Source: an uncultured Pelagibacteraceae bacterium (GTDB taxonomy: Bacteria > Pseudomonadota > Alphaproteobacteria > Pelagibacterales > Pelagibacteraceae). Taken from it: DNA of 64,000 nucleotides. The number at the start of each line of letters is the position of its first letter. Position 1 is the stretch's first letter. This document shows positions 1 to 11,035 of the stretch, in pieces. The notes under the pieces were generated by a model, which was not told the origin of the DNA, made no database searches, and saw only the letters and a program-made list of their open reading frames with translations. The DNA lies in NCBI GenBank assembly GCA_902614835.1, contig CACMMU010000003.1:1-64000 (forward strand). Reading direction: 5' to 3'. A program made the position numbers and the translations under genes.

Positions 1-666
1 CCAGAAGTATTTCCCGGGCCTCTAAGCAAAGGTCTATACGGGAAAGCACTAGCTAAAAAAATTTGGAATATAAAAGTGGTTAATATTCGAGAGTCAGCAG
101 AAGATAAACATAAAACTGTTGATGATACACCTTTCGGTGGAGGCAAAGGTATGCTCATGAAAGCAGATGTTCTTAGCAAATCTTTAGATAAAAATGTAAG
201 CAAGAGCGAAAGAATTATTTATTTATCTCCGAAAGGAAAAAAATTTGATCAAGATATAGCAAAGGAGCTTTCAAAAGAAAAAATATTAAATCTGGTATGT
301 GGAAATTTCGAGGGTGTTGATGAACGAATTCTTGAAACAAGAAACATAGAAGAAGTAAGTATTGGTGACTATATTCTTTCTGGCGGTGAATCAGCCTCAT
401 TTGTAATAATCGATGCCATTCTAAGGTTGTTACCTGGTGTAATAGGAAACGAGGAGTCAAAAAATGAAGAAAGTTTTGAAAATGGACTTTTGGAATATCC
501 TCAATACACAAAACCTCAAATTTGGGAAAAAAAAAGTGTTCCAAATGTCTTAATATCGGGAGATCATAGTAAAATTAAGGACTGGCGTTTGTCTCAATCA
601 AAGGATATAACACGACGCCGAAGACCTGATTTGTGGAAAAAATATTTAGATAAAGAAAAAAAATGA
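1..666 (+). CDS. trmD: tRNA (guanine-N1-)-methyltransferase TrmD, 5' end cut off by window
   Basis: TrmD methylates G37 next to the anticodon using S-adenosylmethionine and prevents frameshifting. The frame is open from base 1 (reading [17 protein letters not shown]), which corresponds to about residue 10 of a normal TrmD, so only a short N-terminus lies outside; the GTG at 76 is internal, not a start. Family motifs seen: [31 protein letters not shown] and the knot segment [11 protein letters not shown], followed by [10 protein letters not shown] and LEYPQYTKP. The stop overlaps the rplS start by four bases (ATGA), the classic trmD-rplS coupling. Product identity is very safe. Confidence 0.97.
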   Translation, partial: PEVFPGPLSKGLYGKALAKKIWNIKVVNIRESAEDKHKTVDDTPFGGGKGMLMKADVLSKSLDKNVSKSERIIYLSPKGKKFDQDIAKELSKEKILNLVCGNFEGVDERILETRNIEEVSIGDYILSGGESASFVIIDAILRLLPGVIGNEESKNEESFENGLLEYPQYTKPQIWEKKSVPNVLISGDHSKIKDWRLSQSKDITRRRRPDLWKKYLDKEKK

Positions 667-1172
667 AAAATATTGAAGATATAAATAAAGCTAGTGTTGA
701 AAAAATAGCAGCAAAAAAAAATATTCCTGACTTTTTTCCAGGAGACACAATACGTGTTGGAGTTAAAATTGTTGAGGGAAAAAGAGCAAGAACCCAAAAC
801 TTCGAAGGGGTTTGCATAGCAAAAAAAAACAGGGATATTAACTCTTCTTTTACAGTGAGAAAAATATCTTTTGGAGAAGGTGTGGAGAGAACCTTTGCAT
901 TGTATAGCCCAGTAGTTGGTTCAATAAAAGTAATTCGGTCAGGTAAAGTTAGGAGAGCAAAATTATACTATCTTAGAGATAGAGAGGGAAAATCAGCCAG
1001 GATCGCAGAAAAAATTAAAAAAAACATAGGAATAAATGTAGAAGTGAAGACTTCAACGCCGGAAGGAACTGATAAAGAGGCAATTTCTGAGAAAAAAGAG
1101 AATGAAAAAATTGTTCCAGAAAAAAAAATTACAGAAAAAAAAGAAGTTAAAAAATCAGATAACTTAAAGTAA
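663..1172 (+). CDS. rplS: 50S ribosomal protein L19 with long charged C-terminal tail
   Basis: L19 is a large-subunit protein located at the interface with the 30S subunit. Residues 1-115 or so match the family ([62 protein letters not shown]). The protein is 169 residues, against about 115 in E. coli; the extra roughly 45 residues are almost all Lys, Glu and Thr/Ser ([13 protein letters not shown] and similar) and are probably disordered. The start overlaps the trmD stop in ATGA. leuC follows after eight bases, so the ribosomal gene is probably on the same transcript as leucine biosynthesis. Confidence 0.97.
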   Translation: MKNIEDINKASVEKIAAKKNIPDFFPGDTIRVGVKIVEGKRARTQNFEGVCIAKKNRDINSSFTVRKISFGEGVERTFALYSPVVGSIKVIRSGKVRRAKLYYLRDREGKSARIAEKIKKNIGINVEVKTSTPEGTDKEAISEKKENEKIVPEKKITEKKEVKKSDNLK

Positions 1173-1180
1173 TTTTTTAA

Positions 1181-2584
1181 ATGTCAAAAACCTTATACGA
1201 TAAAATTTGGGAAGAACATCTTGTACATGAACAAGATGATGGTACCTCTTTAATTTATGTAGATAGACATTTAGTTCACGAAGTAACTAGCCCCCAAGCT
1301 TTTGAGGGTTTAAGAATTAATAAAAGGAAAGTTAGAAAACCAAATTTAACTTTAGCTGTAGCTGATCACAATGTCCCAACAACAGACAGGACAAAAGGGA
1401 TTAGTGACAATCAGTCAAAGATACAAGTAGATACATTAAGAAAAAATTGCCAAGATTTTGGGGTACCACTTTTTGATATGAACGACAAAAGACAAGGTAT
1501 AGTTCATATCATAGGACCCGAACAAGGCTTTACTCAACCCGGAACAGTTATTGTTTGTGGAGACAGTCATACCGCTACACACGGAGCTTTCGGTGCTCTA
1601 GCATTTGGCATTGGAACTTCTGAGGTTGAACATGTTCTGGCAACTCAAACACTTATTCAAAAAAAATCAAAAAATCTTCTTTTAAAAGTAGATGGCAAAC
1701 TTCCAGTAGGAATTACTGCAAAAGATGTAATATTAAAAATAATTGGAACAATTGGTACCGCGGGTGGAACAGGTTTTGTTATAGAATTTTCTGGAGATGT
1801 TATTAAAAATTTTAGCATGGAAGAAAGAATGACCGTTTGTAATATGACCATAGAAGGTGGAGCAAGAGCTGGATTGATACAGCCAGATGAAAAAACTTTT
1901 AAATATCTATTAAATAGACCCATGTCTCCGAAAAAAGAAAAATTGGAAAAAGCTTTAAAATATTGGAGTAGCCTAAAATCTGATAGTGGCTGCAAATTTG
2001 ATAAAGAAGTTGTTATCAATGGAAACGAAGTTATACCTCAAGTAACCTGGGGAACATCACCACAGGATGTTGTACCGGTAAACGGTTCAGTTCCTGACCC
2101 AGATAAAGAAATTGACGAAGATAGAAAAACATCCATGAAAAGATCTTTAGAATACATGGGTTTAACCGCAAATACTAAAATGACAGATATAAAAATTGAT
2201 AAAGTTTTTATCGGAAGTTGCACTAATGGCAGAATTCAAGACCTTAGAGATGCTGCTAAACTTTTAAAAGATCGAAAAATAGCAAAACATGTAAATGCCA
2301 TGGTTGTTCCTGGATCTGGACTAGTAAAAGCTCAAGCCGAACAAGAGGGCTTGGATAAAATTTTTAAAAACTCTGGTTTTGAGTGGAGAGAACCTGGTTG
2401 CTCAATGTGTCTTGGAATGAATGAAGATCAATTAAAACCACAAGAAAGATGTGCATCGACCTCAAATAGAAACTTCGAAGGAAGACAAGGAAGAGGTGGT
2501 AGAACTCATCTTTTAAGCCCAGCTATGGCCGCAGCAGCAGCGATCGAAGGATGCTTAACTGATGTAAGAAAATTTGAAAATTAA
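1181..2584 (+). CDS. leuC: 3-isopropylmalate dehydratase large subunit
   Basis: LeuC with LeuD isomerises 2-isopropylmalate to 3-isopropylmalate, the second step of leucine synthesis, using a [4Fe-4S] cluster. The 467 residues equal the usual length. Visible motifs are [11 protein letters not shown] near the N-terminus, [30 protein letters not shown] cut into its two blocks ([11 protein letters not shown] and [14 protein letters not shown]), and the cluster cysteines in FIGSCTNGR and [10 protein letters not shown]. leuD begins directly after its stop codon and leuB follows, so the three form a leuCDB operon unit. leuA is not in this window. Confidence 0.98.
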   Translation: MSKTLYDKIWEEHLVHEQDDGTSLIYVDRHLVHEVTSPQAFEGLRINKRKVRKPNLTLAVADHNVPTTDRTKGISDNQSKIQVDTLRKNCQDFGVPLFDMNDKRQGIVHIIGPEQGFTQPGTVIVCGDSHTATHGAFGALAFGIGTSEVEHVLATQTLIQKKSKNLLLKVDGKLPVGITAKDVILKIIGTIGTAGGTGFVIEFSGDVIKNFSMEERMTVCNMTIEGGARAGLIQPDEKTFKYLLNRPMSPKKEKLEKALKYWSSLKSDSGCKFDKEVVINGNEVIPQVTWGTSPQDVVPVNGSVPDPDKEIDEDRKTSMKRSLEYMGLTANTKMTDIKIDKVFIGSCTNGRIQDLRDAAKLLKDRKIAKHVNAMVVPGSGLVKAQAEQEGLDKIFKNSGFEWREPGCSMCLGMNEDQLKPQERCASTSNRNFEGRQGRGGRTHLLSPAMAAAAAIEGCLTDVRKFEN

Positions 2585-3181
2585 ATGGAAAAATTTAAAG
2601 ACATTATAAGTATACCAGCGTATCTACCGATAATGAATATAGATACAGACAAAATTATTCCAAAACAATTTTTAAAAACTATCAAAAGATCTGGTTTGGG
2701 AAAGAGCTTGTTTTATGAGATGAGATTTGATGAAAACGGAAATCCTATAAAAGGATTTATACTAGACAGTGATCCTTATAAATCCTCCAAAATACTAATA
2801 TCTGGAAAAAATTTTGGCTGCGGTTCTTCTCGAGAGCATGCTCCCTGGGCACTGCTAGACTTTGGAATAAAGGTTATAGTAAGTGAAAGTTTTGCTGATA
2901 TTTTTTATAATAATTGTTTTAAAAATGGAATTCTACCAATTGTAGTTGAAGGAACTATTATTAAAGAGTTAGCTGAATATTCAAAAAGAAAGGATAATAT
3001 TCAAATTAAACTTGAAGAACAAAAAATTATTTACGGAAATAAAAATTATAATTTTAAATTAGAACCGTTTAAAAAAAAATGTCTTCTTGAAGGGTTAGAT
3101 GATATAGCATTGTCTCTTGAAAGACTTGAAAATATAAAAAGCTTTGAGAAAAAAATGAATCAAAGCAAACCATGGATTTAA
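2585..3181 (+). CDS. leuD: 3-isopropylmalate dehydratase small subunit
   Basis: LeuD is the swivelling-domain subunit of isopropylmalate isomerase and acts as a heterodimer with LeuC. The 198-residue protein carries the typical motifs NIDTDKIIPKQFLKTI, RSGLGKSLFYE and NFGCGSSREHAPWAL, and ends with the usual helical region. ATG lies directly after the leuC stop with no intergenic base, which implies translational coupling and one-to-one subunit supply. leuB follows three bases later. Length and motifs are normal, with no sign of damage. Confidence 0.98.
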   Translation: MEKFKDIISIPAYLPIMNIDTDKIIPKQFLKTIKRSGLGKSLFYEMRFDENGNPIKGFILDSDPYKSSKILISGKNFGCGSSREHAPWALLDFGIKVIVSESFADIFYNNCFKNGILPIVVEGTIIKELAEYSKRKDNIQIKLEEQKIIYGNKNYNFKLEPFKKKCLLEGLDDIALSLERLENIKSFEKKMNQSKPWI

Positions 3182-3184
3182 ATA

Positions 3185-4288
3185 ATGCCATCAAATAAGA
3201 GAAAAATATTATTGTTGCCGGGAGACGGAATAGGACCAGAGGTTGTGCGTGAAACCAAAAAAGTGATTGAGTGGTTTAATAAAAAAAAATCTTTAGATTT
3301 TAATTTAGATGAAGGCTTAATCGGAGGAGCAGCAATCGATAAACATGGCGTTCCAATTACTGATGAGGTCTTTTATAAAGCTTTAGAGAGTGATGCCGTA
3401 ATATTTGGGGCTTGTGGTGGTCCTAAATATGACAAATTAGAGTTTTCAAAAAAACCAGAAAGGGCTTTACTTAAGCTAAGAAAAGAACTTAAGTTGTTTG
3501 CAAATTTAAGACCAGCGATTTGTTTTAAACAACTTGTTGATGCCTCAAGTTTAAAACCAGAAATAGTTTCCGGACTTGATATTTTAATTGTAAGAGAACT
3601 TACTGGTGGAATATATTTTGGAGAACCCAGAGGTGTTAAACCAATTGAGAATGGAGAACGTAGAGGAGTAAACACACATGTCTACACCACCAAAGAAATA
3701 AAGAGAATTGCAAAAGTGGCATTTGAATTGGCCACAAAAAGAAAAAACAAGGTTACATCTTGTGAAAAATCAAATGTGATGGAAGCGGGAGTTTTGTGGA
3801 GAGAAGAAGTACAGTTTTTAAAAGACAAAGAGTATAAAAAAATAGAACTTAACCATATGCTAGCAGACAATTGTGCAATGCAGCTTTTAAGAAATCCAAA
3901 GCAATTCGATGTAATTTTAGCTGATAATTTATTTGGAGACATGTTATCAGATGAAGCTGCAATGCTTACGGGTTCACTTGGATTATTGCCATCAGCGTCT
4001 TTAGGAGACAAAGACAAAAATGGAAAAACAAGATCCCTATATGAACCTGTGCATGGATCAGCCCCAGATATTGCTGGTAAAAATATTTCAAATCCAATTG
4101 CAACTATCTTAAGTTTTTCTATGGCTTTGAAATATTCTCTAGACTTAGAAAAAGAGTCATCCCTACTTGATAAAGCTGTTGAAAAAACCTTAGAAGACGG
4201 TCTAAGAACAACAGATATAATGTCCAAGGGAAAGAAAAAAGTATCTACCTCAGATATGGGTGATGCAATTATATCAAATTTAAATTAA
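3185..4288 (+). CDS. leuB: 3-isopropylmalate dehydrogenase
   Basis: LeuB oxidatively decarboxylates 3-isopropylmalate to 2-oxoisocaproate with NAD+. The 367 residues are the usual length. It shows the N-terminal [12 protein letters not shown], the substrate-binding segment with [17 protein letters not shown], the [14 protein letters not shown] loop, the NAD/metal site [26 protein letters not shown] (two blocks) and [13 protein letters not shown]. It is the third gene of leuCDB and sits 11 bases before asd. The family also contains isocitrate and tartrate dehydrogenases, but the RELTGG loop and operon context fix the assignment. Confidence 0.98.
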   Translation: MPSNKRKILLLPGDGIGPEVVRETKKVIEWFNKKKSLDFNLDEGLIGGAAIDKHGVPITDEVFYKALESDAVIFGACGGPKYDKLEFSKKPERALLKLRKELKLFANLRPAICFKQLVDASSLKPEIVSGLDILIVRELTGGIYFGEPRGVKPIENGERRGVNTHVYTTKEIKRIAKVAFELATKRKNKVTSCEKSNVMEAGVLWREEVQFLKDKEYKKIELNHMLADNCAMQLLRNPKQFDVILADNLFGDMLSDEAAMLTGSLGLLPSASLGDKDKNGKTRSLYEPVHGSAPDIAGKNISNPIATILSFSMALKYSLDLEKESSLLDKAVEKTLEDGLRTTDIMSKGKKKVSTSDMGDAIISNLN

Positions 4289-4299
4289 AATAATCTTAA

Positions 4300-5307
4300 A
4301 TGAATTTAGCTATAATTGGTGCCACTGGCAATGTAGGAAGAAAAACTATTGAAATTTTAGAAAAGTCAAAAATAAAATTTTCAAAGCTGTTTTTGGTAGC
4401 TTCTGAAAGAAGTGAAGGAAAAAAAATAAAATTTAAAGGAAATGATATAGAAGTTCAAAGTCTTGATAAATATGATTTTTCAAGTGCACAAATAACCTTT
4501 TTTGCTGCCGGAAGCAAAATAGCTGAACTATGGATTCCAAAAGCCTGTAAAAATACAATAGTAATAGATAATTCAAAATATTTTAGAATGGATAAAGATG
4601 TACCTTTGGTAGTACCAGAAGTAAATCCAGATCAATTAGCAATGTATAAAAAGAAAAATATAATTGCTAACGCCAACTGCTCAACAATACAAATGGTTTT
4701 AGCATTAAAACCTTTACATGATCATTTTAATATAAAAAGAGTCATAGTCTCCACTTACCAGTCAGTTTCTGGAGCTGGAAAGGCACCCATGGATGAGCTT
4801 CTTACACAATCGAAAGATTTTATTGCGGGAAAAAAAATTAATTCAAAAAATTTTACTAAACAGATAGCTTTTAATTTGATTCCCCACATAGACGAATTTG
4901 TTGATGATGGGTATACAAAAGAGGAATGGAAAATGGAAAAAGAGACAAAAAAAATTCTAGACCCAAAAATTAAAATTACAGCAACATGTGTAAGAGTACC
5001 AGTAATGGTTTCTCACTCCGAGTCCATCAATGTAGAGTTTGAAAAACCCTTTAATGTTGAAAAAGTGAGAGATATTTTAAGTAAATCAGAAGGGTGCAAA
5101 GTTTTAGATGAGAGGAAAAATGGAGGTTACATTACTCCTTTAGAAGCAGAAAACAGCTATATGACTTTTATCTCAAGAATTCGTAAAGACAGTTCTAATG
5201 ATAAAGCTATTAATATGTGGGTCGTTTCTGATAATTTACTAAAAGGGGCAGCATTAAATACAGTACAAATAGCTGAGAAATTAATTAAAGATTATTATGG
5301 AAAATAA
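4300..5307 (+). CDS. asd: aspartate-semialdehyde dehydrogenase
   Basis: Asd reduces aspartyl phosphate to aspartate semialdehyde with NADPH, the branch point to lysine/diaminopimelate, threonine and methionine. The NADP-binding start IGATGNVGRKTIEIL, the catalytic-cysteine motif NANCSTIQM near residue 128, the QSVSGAGKAPMDEL segment and IPHIDEFVDDGYTKEEWKM are all present in 335 residues. It is placed between leuB and sdhC; its last 11 bases overlap sdhC. lysA and metX, two downstream users of its product, are elsewhere in the window. Confidence 0.97.
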   Translation: MNLAIIGATGNVGRKTIEILEKSKIKFSKLFLVASERSEGKKIKFKGNDIEVQSLDKYDFSSAQITFFAAGSKIAELWIPKACKNTIVIDNSKYFRMDKDVPLVVPEVNPDQLAMYKKKNIIANANCSTIQMVLALKPLHDHFNIKRVIVSTYQSVSGAGKAPMDELLTQSKDFIAGKKINSKNFTKQIAFNLIPHIDEFVDDGYTKEEWKMEKETKKILDPKIKITATCVRVPVMVSHSESINVEFEKPFNVEKVRDILSKSEGCKVLDERKNGGYITPLEAENSYMTFISRIRKDSSNDKAINMWVVSDNLLKGAALNTVQIAEKLIKDYYGK

Positions 5308-5674
5308 AAGTCAACCACTTTCACCGCATCTTCAAGTTTATAGATGGCATATTTCTTCATTACTTTCCATATCACACAGAATAGTGGGTGTAATAAATTT
5401 TTTTTGCATTATTTTTGTATCATCACTTTTAATTTTTATTCAGGGAAATAATCAAATTCTTCAATTTTTCTCAGAAACATTTTTTGGAAAATTTTTTGTT
5501 ATTTCTCTTTGCTGGTCATTTAGTTTTCAAATTTTAAACGAGATTAGACATTTAGCCTGGGATATGGGATATGGATTTGACTTAAAAGTTTCTCAGATAA
5601 CTGGAATAGCAACTATATTAGGATCTTTTATTTTGGCAATTTTATTTTATTTTGCTGGAAAGAGTTTTATATAA
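5297..5674 (+). CDS. sdhC: succinate dehydrogenase cytochrome b556 subunit SdhC (haem ligand apparently lost)
   Basis: SdhC is one of two membrane anchors of complex II and helps form the ubiquinone site. The family opening SPHLQVYRWHISSLLSISHR is visible, with the quinone-site Ser/Arg pair in SISHR, followed by three hydrophobic helices in 125 residues. The second-helix segment that reads HVVVGIRHMMMDFGY in E. coli reads QILNEIRHLAWDMGY here, so the haem-ligating histidine (E. coli H84) is glutamine 78, while the following IRH histidine is kept. It overlaps asd by 11 bases and abuts sdhD. Confidence 0.93.
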   Translation: MENKSQPLSPHLQVYRWHISSLLSISHRIVGVINFFCIIFVSSLLIFIQGNNQILQFFSETFFGKFFVISLCWSFSFQILNEIRHLAWDMGYGFDLKVSQITGIATILGSFILAILFYFAGKSFI

Positions 5675-5998
5675 ATGATTAAGGCAACAAAAAAATGGCT
5701 AGCTATAAAAATTTCATCTGGATTATTAATTCCTCTGATGGTCTGGTTTATAATAACTTTTGTTTCTTTAGTTGACGCTAACAGTTCTCAAACTCAGGTA
5801 TTTTTTTCTGATTTTTTTAAGAAAATGATTATGTTTCTTTTCTTAATAGTGGCATTTACCTTTTATACACTTACTATAAGTGAGGTTTTTGAGGATTATA
5901 TCGGCAATTTAAAACTCAAAAATGCCGCAAACAGATTGCTTGTTTTATTTAGTATAGTAATCACATTAACATTATTAATATTTTTATTTAAAATTTGA
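5675..5998 (+). CDS. sdhD: succinate dehydrogenase hydrophobic anchor subunit SdhD, histidine-free
   Basis: SdhD is the second complex II membrane anchor. The 107-residue protein has three predicted membrane helices (about 9-30, 50-70 and 85-106) and keeps the quinone-site Asp-Tyr pair in VFEDYIGN (D74, Y75). Counting back to the place of the E. coli haem ligand H71, eleven residues before the Asp, gives phenylalanine 63, and the whole protein contains no histidine. The assignment rests on position between sdhC and sdhA, size, helices and the EDY motif, since anchors diverge fast. Confidence 0.9.
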   Translation: MIKATKKWLAIKISSGLLIPLMVWFIITFVSLVDANSSQTQVFFSDFFKKMIMFLFLIVAFTFYTLTISEVFEDYIGNLKLKNAANRLLVLFSIVITLTLLIFLFKI

Positions 5999-6002
5999 TT
6001 TT

Positions 6003-7778
6003 ATGAGTGCGTACAAAATTATAGATCACGAATACGATGTAGTAGTATTAGGTGCTGGAGGCTCTGGCTTGAGAGCTGCCGTCGGACTTTCTGAAGCTGG
6101 ATTAAAAACAGCATGTATATCCAAAGTATTTCCAACCAGAAGCCATACTTCTGCAGCTCAAGGGGGGATTTCAGCAGCTCTTGGTAATATGGGTGAGGAT
6201 GATTGGAGATGGCATATGTACGATACAGTCAAAGGATCAGACTGGCTAGGAGACCAAGATGCAATTGAGCATTTATGCAAAGAAGCTCCGAAAGCAGTAA
6301 TCGAATTAGAAAAGTATGGTGTCCCTTTTAGCAGAACAAAAGATGGAAAAATTTACCAAAGAGCTTTTGGAGGAATGACAAAGAATTATGGAAATGAGTC
6401 AGTGCAGAGAACATGTGCGGCCGCAGACAGAACTGGACACGCAATATTACATACATTGTATGGACAAGCTTTAAAACACAATACAGAGTTCTTTATAGAG
6501 TATTTTGCATTAGACCTTTTGATGAAAAATGGACAATGCAAAGGTCTCATTGCATGGAACTTAAATGATGGAACTATACACAGATTTAGATCACATATAA
6601 CTATCCTTGCAACAGGTGGATACGGTAAAGTTTATTATACTGCAACTTCAGCTCATACATGTACTGGGGATGGAAATGGAATGGCATTACGCGCAGGATT
6701 ACCACTTCAAGATATGGAATTTGTTCAATTCCATCCAACAGGAATCTACGGGGTAGGAACTTTAATCTCAGAAGGTGTGAGGGGTGAGGGCGGCTATCTT
6801 TTAAATTCTAAAGGCGAAAGATTTATGGAAAGATATGCACCAAAAGCAAAGGATCTTGCATCGAGAGATGTAGTAAGCAGATCTATAGCGGTAGAAATTA
6901 ATGAGGGTAGAGGTGTAGGTAAAAATAAGGATTATGTCAATTTACACTTAGACCATCTTGATCCAAAAGTTATAGAAGAGAGACTACCTGGAATTGCTGA
7001 GTCGGCAAAAACTTTTTGTGAAGTTGATGTTAGAAAAGACCCAATACCAGTTGTTCCAACAGTTCACTATAATATGGGAGGAATACCAACAAACTACAAA
7101 GCAGAAGTCTTAACTTTAAACGGCAAAGAGTCTACCGTGCAAGGATTGATGGCCATAGGAGAAGCAGCATGTGTTTCTGTTCATGGTGCTAATAGATTAG
7201 GATCAAATTCTTTAATCGATCTGGTTGTTTTTGGAAAATCAGCAGCAAATAGGGCGGCCGAACTTGTTAAACCTGGAACTCCTCATGAAACTATTTCTCA
7301 AAGCGAAACTGATAAATGTTTAGAACGTTTTGATAGACTAAGAAACTCATCTGGTTCAACAAAAACTGCTGAACTTAGACTGTCTATGCAAAAAACAATG
7401 CAATCTAAATGTGCAGTTTTTAGAACTGAAAAAACTTTGAAAGAGGGAATGGACCAAATTAGAAAACCTTTTGACGGCATGGCTGATATTTCAGTCTCTG
7501 ATAAGTCATTACTATTTAATACAGATCTTGTCGAAACTTTAGAATTTGATAATCTTATAAGACAGGCAATGACAACAATTGATTCTGCCTATCACAGAAA
7601 AGAAAGTAGAGGCGCCCATGCAAGAGAAGACTTTAAAAATAGGGATGACAAAAAATTCATGACCCATACTCTAGCTTGGCAAAAGGACAACAAGGTTAAA
7701 GTAGCTTATAGACCAGTTCATTCCAAAACTTTGACAAATGATGTACAATATTTCCCACCAAGGGAGAGAGTTTATTAA
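6003..7778 (+). CDS. sdhA: succinate dehydrogenase flavoprotein subunit
   Basis: SdhA oxidises succinate to fumarate on covalently bound FAD at the inner face of the cytoplasmic membrane. The 591 residues are standard. The dinucleotide fold [16 protein letters not shown], the flavinylation-site block [18 protein letters not shown], the active-site region with [22 protein letters not shown] (two blocks), [10 protein letters not shown] and the [18 protein letters not shown] segment are all visible, as is the C-terminal RGAHAREDF. It starts four bases after sdhD and its stop shares one base with the sdhB start. Confidence 0.99.
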   Translation: MSAYKIIDHEYDVVVLGAGGSGLRAAVGLSEAGLKTACISKVFPTRSHTSAAQGGISAALGNMGEDDWRWHMYDTVKGSDWLGDQDAIEHLCKEAPKAVIELEKYGVPFSRTKDGKIYQRAFGGMTKNYGNESVQRTCAAADRTGHAILHTLYGQALKHNTEFFIEYFALDLLMKNGQCKGLIAWNLNDGTIHRFRSHITILATGGYGKVYYTATSAHTCTGDGNGMALRAGLPLQDMEFVQFHPTGIYGVGTLISEGVRGEGGYLLNSKGERFMERYAPKAKDLASRDVVSRSIAVEINEGRGVGKNKDYVNLHLDHLDPKVIEERLPGIAESAKTFCEVDVRKDPIPVVPTVHYNMGGIPTNYKAEVLTLNGKESTVQGLMAIGEAACVSVHGANRLGSNSLIDLVVFGKSAANRAAELVKPGTPHETISQSETDKCLERFDRLRNSSGSTKTAELRLSMQKTMQSKCAVFRTEKTLKEGMDQIRKPFDGMADISVSDKSLLFNTDLVETLEFDNLIRQAMTTIDSAYHRKESRGAHAREDFKNRDDKKFMTHTLAWQKDNKVKVAYRPVHSKTLTNDVQYFPPRERVY

Positions 7779-8554
7779 TGGTTAAATTTAGCCTTCCACA
7801 AAATTCAAAAATTTTGAAAGGTGAATTTTATAAAGATAAAACAGGGTCAAACAATTTAAAAAAAGTTAACGTTTATAGATGGAACCCTTCAAACAATCAA
7901 AACCCAAGAATTGATACATTTGAAGTGGATTTAAATGAATGTGGACCAAAAGTATTAGATATTCTTTTTAAAATCAAAAATGAAATTGATCCTACATTAA
8001 CTTTTAGAAGATCCTGCGCACATGGTGTTTGTGGTTCATGTGCGATGAATGTCGATGGAGTAAATACCTTGTCATGTATAAAATCTCATTCTGACATAAA
8101 AGGGGAACTAAATATTTATCCTCTACCACATTTAAAAGTTATAAAAGATTTAGTCGGGGATTTAACTACACTTTACAAACAATATGAATCTGTTGAACCA
8201 TGGCTAAAAGCAAAGGCTGGAGAAAAAACATCAACGGAAATCAAACAGTCACAAGAAGATAGAGCAAAACTCGATGGTTACTATGAGTGTATACTTTGCG
8301 CGTGTTGCTCAACTTCTTGCCCAAGCTATTGGTGGAATGGTGATAAATACTTAGGACCAGCAGTTTTATTACAAGCATATCGTTGGATAAATGATAGCAG
8401 GGATGAGGAGAGAAAAGAGAGATTAAAAAAAGTTGCAGATGAGCTCAAGCTTTATAGATGTCATACGATTATGAACTGCACTAATTCCTGCCCAAAAGGT
8501 TTAAATCCTGCAAAAGCAATTAGTTCTATCAAAAAAATGCTTGCAACGAGTTAA
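7778..8554 (+). CDS. sdhB: succinate dehydrogenase iron-sulfur subunit
   Basis: SdhB passes electrons from FAD to ubiquinone through three clusters. The [2Fe-2S] ligands lie in [18 protein letters not shown] with a later TLSC, the [4Fe-4S] ligands in [16 protein letters not shown], and the [3Fe-4S] ligands in [17 protein letters not shown], so the electron relay is complete in 258 residues. The start overlaps the last base of sdhA. A 26-base gap with no clear terminator separates it from mmsA, so the sdh operon may run on. Confidence 0.99.
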   Translation: MVKFSLPQNSKILKGEFYKDKTGSNNLKKVNVYRWNPSNNQNPRIDTFEVDLNECGPKVLDILFKIKNEIDPTLTFRRSCAHGVCGSCAMNVDGVNTLSCIKSHSDIKGELNIYPLPHLKVIKDLVGDLTTLYKQYESVEPWLKAKAGEKTSTEIKQSQEDRAKLDGYYECILCACCSTSCPSYWWNGDKYLGPAVLLQAYRWINDSRDEERKERLKKVADELKLYRCHTIMNCTNSCPKGLNPAKAISSIKKMLATS

Positions 8555-8580
8555 AAGCTTAATTAATCATTAATAACAAA

Positions 8581-10074
8581 ATGAATTCAATAGAGCACTT
8601 TATTGATGGTAAAACTTTAAAAGGTTCTTCTAAAAGGACAGCAAAGGTATTTAATCCCGCTACTGGCGATGTGAGTTCTAATGTAAATCTTGCAAGTAGA
8701 GCTGATTTAAATAAAGCCGTCGAAGTTGCAAAAAAAGCTTTTCCTAGTTGGTCTCAAAAAACCCCACTATTTAGAGCCAGAATTCTTTTTAAATTTAAAG
8801 AGTTGATCGAAAAAAATTATGATGAACTTACAAAAATTATTGTTTCTGAGCACGGAAAAGTTTACGAAGACGCCAAAGGCTCACTGACTAGAGGCCTAGA
8901 GGTTGTCGAGTTCGCTTGTGGTATACCACAATTACTTAAGGGAGAGTTTACCGAGAATGTTGGAACAAATGTCGACAGTTGGTCTATGAGACAACCACTT
9001 GGTGTTTGTGCAGGCATTACACCTTTTAATTTTCCAGCAATGGTGCCGATGTGGATGTTTCCCATTGCAATTGCATGTGGAAATACATTTGTTTTAAAAC
9101 CATCTGAGAAAGATCCATCTTGTTCAATGAAACTAGCAGAATTATTTTTAGAAGCCGGCCTCCCCCCAGGTGTATTTAATGTAGTTAATGGTGACAAAGA
9201 AGCGGTTGATGCAATTATTAATAATAAAGATATTGCCGCGGTAAGTTTTGTTGGCTCAACACCTATAGCTAAATATATTTATGAAAATTGTGCAAAAAAT
9301 GAAAAAAGAGTTCAAGCCTTAGGTGGTGCGAAAAATCATTGTGTAGTCATGCCAGACTGTGATTTAGACCAAGCCGTCAATGGTCTGATGGGTGCAGCTT
9401 ATGGTTCGGCTGGTGAAAGGTGTATGGCACAATCAGTTGCAGTGGCAGTAGGAAAAATTGGTGACCCTCTTGTAAAGAGTCTATCTAAAAAAGTGGAGTC
9501 ACTAAAGGTCGGTCCTGGATTAGATAAAAAATCTCAAATGGGGCCCTTAGTTACTAAAGAACATTTAGAAAAAGTAACAGGTTACGTTGATATTGGACTA
9601 AAAGAGGGCGCCAAGCTAGTGGTGGATGGAAGAAATTTAAAATTACAAGGTTATGAAAATGGTTTTTATATGGGAGGTTGTTTATTTGATCATGTCACAA
9701 AAGATATGAGAATTTATAAAGAGGAAATCTTCGGACCTGTTTTATCGGTTGTAAGAGCCAAAGATTATAATGAAGCATTATCATTAGTTAATGATCACGA
9801 ATTTGGAAACGGTACAAGTATATTCACTAGGGATGGAGATACAGGAAGATCATTTGCAAGCAACGTACAAATTGGAATGGTGGGTATAAATATACCAATC
9901 CCAGTTCCTATGGCATTTCATAGTTTTGGCGGATGGAAAAGATCTTTATTTGGAGACCAAAGTATACACGGACCTGAAGGAGTGAGATTCTACACAAAAT
10001 TAAAAACAATTACTTCAAGATGGCCATCAGGAATAAAATCCGATCCGGAATTTGTAATGCCAACAATGAAATAA
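8581..10074 (+). CDS. mmsA: CoA-acylating methylmalonate-semialdehyde dehydrogenase
   Basis: MmsA converts methylmalonate semialdehyde (valine and thymine breakdown) or malonate semialdehyde to propionyl-CoA or acetyl-CoA. The 497-residue aldehyde dehydrogenase fold shows [28 protein letters not shown], the NAD site [15 protein letters not shown] and the catalytic cysteine in [11 protein letters not shown]. As expected for the CoA-dependent subfamily, the C-terminal [11 protein letters not shown] and the segment [13 protein letters not shown] are present. It lies between sdhB and mdh, two bases before mdh, which suits a route feeding the TCA cycle. Other ALDH substrates cannot be excluded by sequence alone. 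Confidence 0.92.
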   Translation: MNSIEHFIDGKTLKGSSKRTAKVFNPATGDVSSNVNLASRADLNKAVEVAKKAFPSWSQKTPLFRARILFKFKELIEKNYDELTKIIVSEHGKVYEDAKGSLTRGLEVVEFACGIPQLLKGEFTENVGTNVDSWSMRQPLGVCAGITPFNFPAMVPMWMFPIAIACGNTFVLKPSEKDPSCSMKLAELFLEAGLPPGVFNVVNGDKEAVDAIINNKDIAAVSFVGSTPIAKYIYENCAKNEKRVQALGGAKNHCVVMPDCDLDQAVNGLMGAAYGSAGERCMAQSVAVAVGKIGDPLVKSLSKKVESLKVGPGLDKKSQMGPLVTKEHLEKVTGYVDIGLKEGAKLVVDGRNLKLQGYENGFYMGGCLFDHVTKDMRIYKEEIFGPVLSVVRAKDYNEALSLVNDHEFGNGTSIFTRDGDTGRSFASNVQIGMVGINIPIPVPMAFHSFGGWKRSLFGDQSIHGPEGVRFYTKLKTITSRWPSGIKSDPEFVMPTMK

Positions 10075-10075
10075 A

Positions 10076-11035
10076 ATGACAAAAAAAATATCTTTGATAG
10101 GAGCAGGTCAAATCGGTGGTACATTAGCTCATCTTATAGCCTTAAAAGAACTTGCAGATGTAGTTTTGTTTGATGTTGCAGAAGGTCTCGCAAAAGGAAA
10201 AGCCCTAGATATAGCTCAATCATCAGGAGTGAGTGGTTTTAATATAGATCTCAAAGGAACAAATAATTATGAGGATACTAAAAATTCGGATGTAATAATT
10301 ATAACTGCTGGAATACCTAGAAAACCAGGAATGACCAGAGATGATTTGCTAGGTACGAATCTTAAAATTATTAGACAAGTAGCTGACGGAATAAAACAGA
10401 ACTCCCCCAATGCCTTTGTAATCTGTATTACAAACCCTTTAGATGTAATTGTAATGGCTTTGCAAAAATATTCAGGATTGCCTACAAAGAAAGTTGTCGG
10501 AATGGCTGGCATTCTAGACACAAGTAGATTTAAATATTTTTTATCAAAAGAAATGAAAGTTCCTATAACTGACATTGAGAGTTTAGTTTTAGGCGGGCAT
10601 GGAGACTCAATGGTTCCTATGCAAAATCATACAATTGTGAATAACAAATCACTATCAGATTTAGTTAAAGAAAAAAAAATATCAGAGGATAATTTAAAAT
10701 CTATAATTGAAAGAACAAAAAATGGAGGTGGCGAAATCGGAAAACTTTTAGAAAAAGGATCTGCTTTTTATGCTCCAGCAGCATCAGGTATTCAAATGGC
10801 AGAGAGCTATTTAAAAGATAAAAAAGAAAAATTACCTTGTGCAGCATATTTAAATGGAGAATATGGAGTGAAAGGTTTGTATGCTGGTGTTCCCGTAATT
10901 ATTGGCAAGAGTGGAGTAGAAAAAATAATTGAGCTTGATTTAAATTCCGAAGAAAAGAAAAATTTTGAAGTCTCAATTAAAGCAGTACGGGATTTGTTAG
11001 CAAGTGCAAAAAAAATTGACCCTAAACTTGATTAA
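10076..11035 (+). CDS. mdh: malate dehydrogenase (LDH-like type)
   Basis: Mdh oxidises malate to oxaloacetate with NAD+. It is the 319-residue lactate-dehydrogenase-like type typical of Alphaproteobacteria. NAD-binding [15 protein letters not shown], the substrate-binding arginines around [32 protein letters not shown], and the catalytic histidine in [10 protein letters not shown] are visible. The arginine of the mobile loop in RKPGMTR fits malate rather than lactate specificity. It closes the leuCDB-asd-sdh-mmsA-mdh run; the next reading frame may overlap its 3' end. Confidence 0.97.
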   Translation: MTKKISLIGAGQIGGTLAHLIALKELADVVLFDVAEGLAKGKALDIAQSSGVSGFNIDLKGTNNYEDTKNSDVIIITAGIPRKPGMTRDDLLGTNLKIIRQVADGIKQNSPNAFVICITNPLDVIVMALQKYSGLPTKKVVGMAGILDTSRFKYFLSKEMKVPITDIESLVLGGHGDSMVPMQNHTIVNNKSLSDLVKEKKISEDNLKSIIERTKNGGGEIGKLLEKGSAFYAPAASGIQMAESYLKDKKEKLPCAAYLNGEYGVKGLYAGVPVIIGKSGVEKIIELDLNSEEKKNFEVSIKAVRDLLASAKKIDPKLD

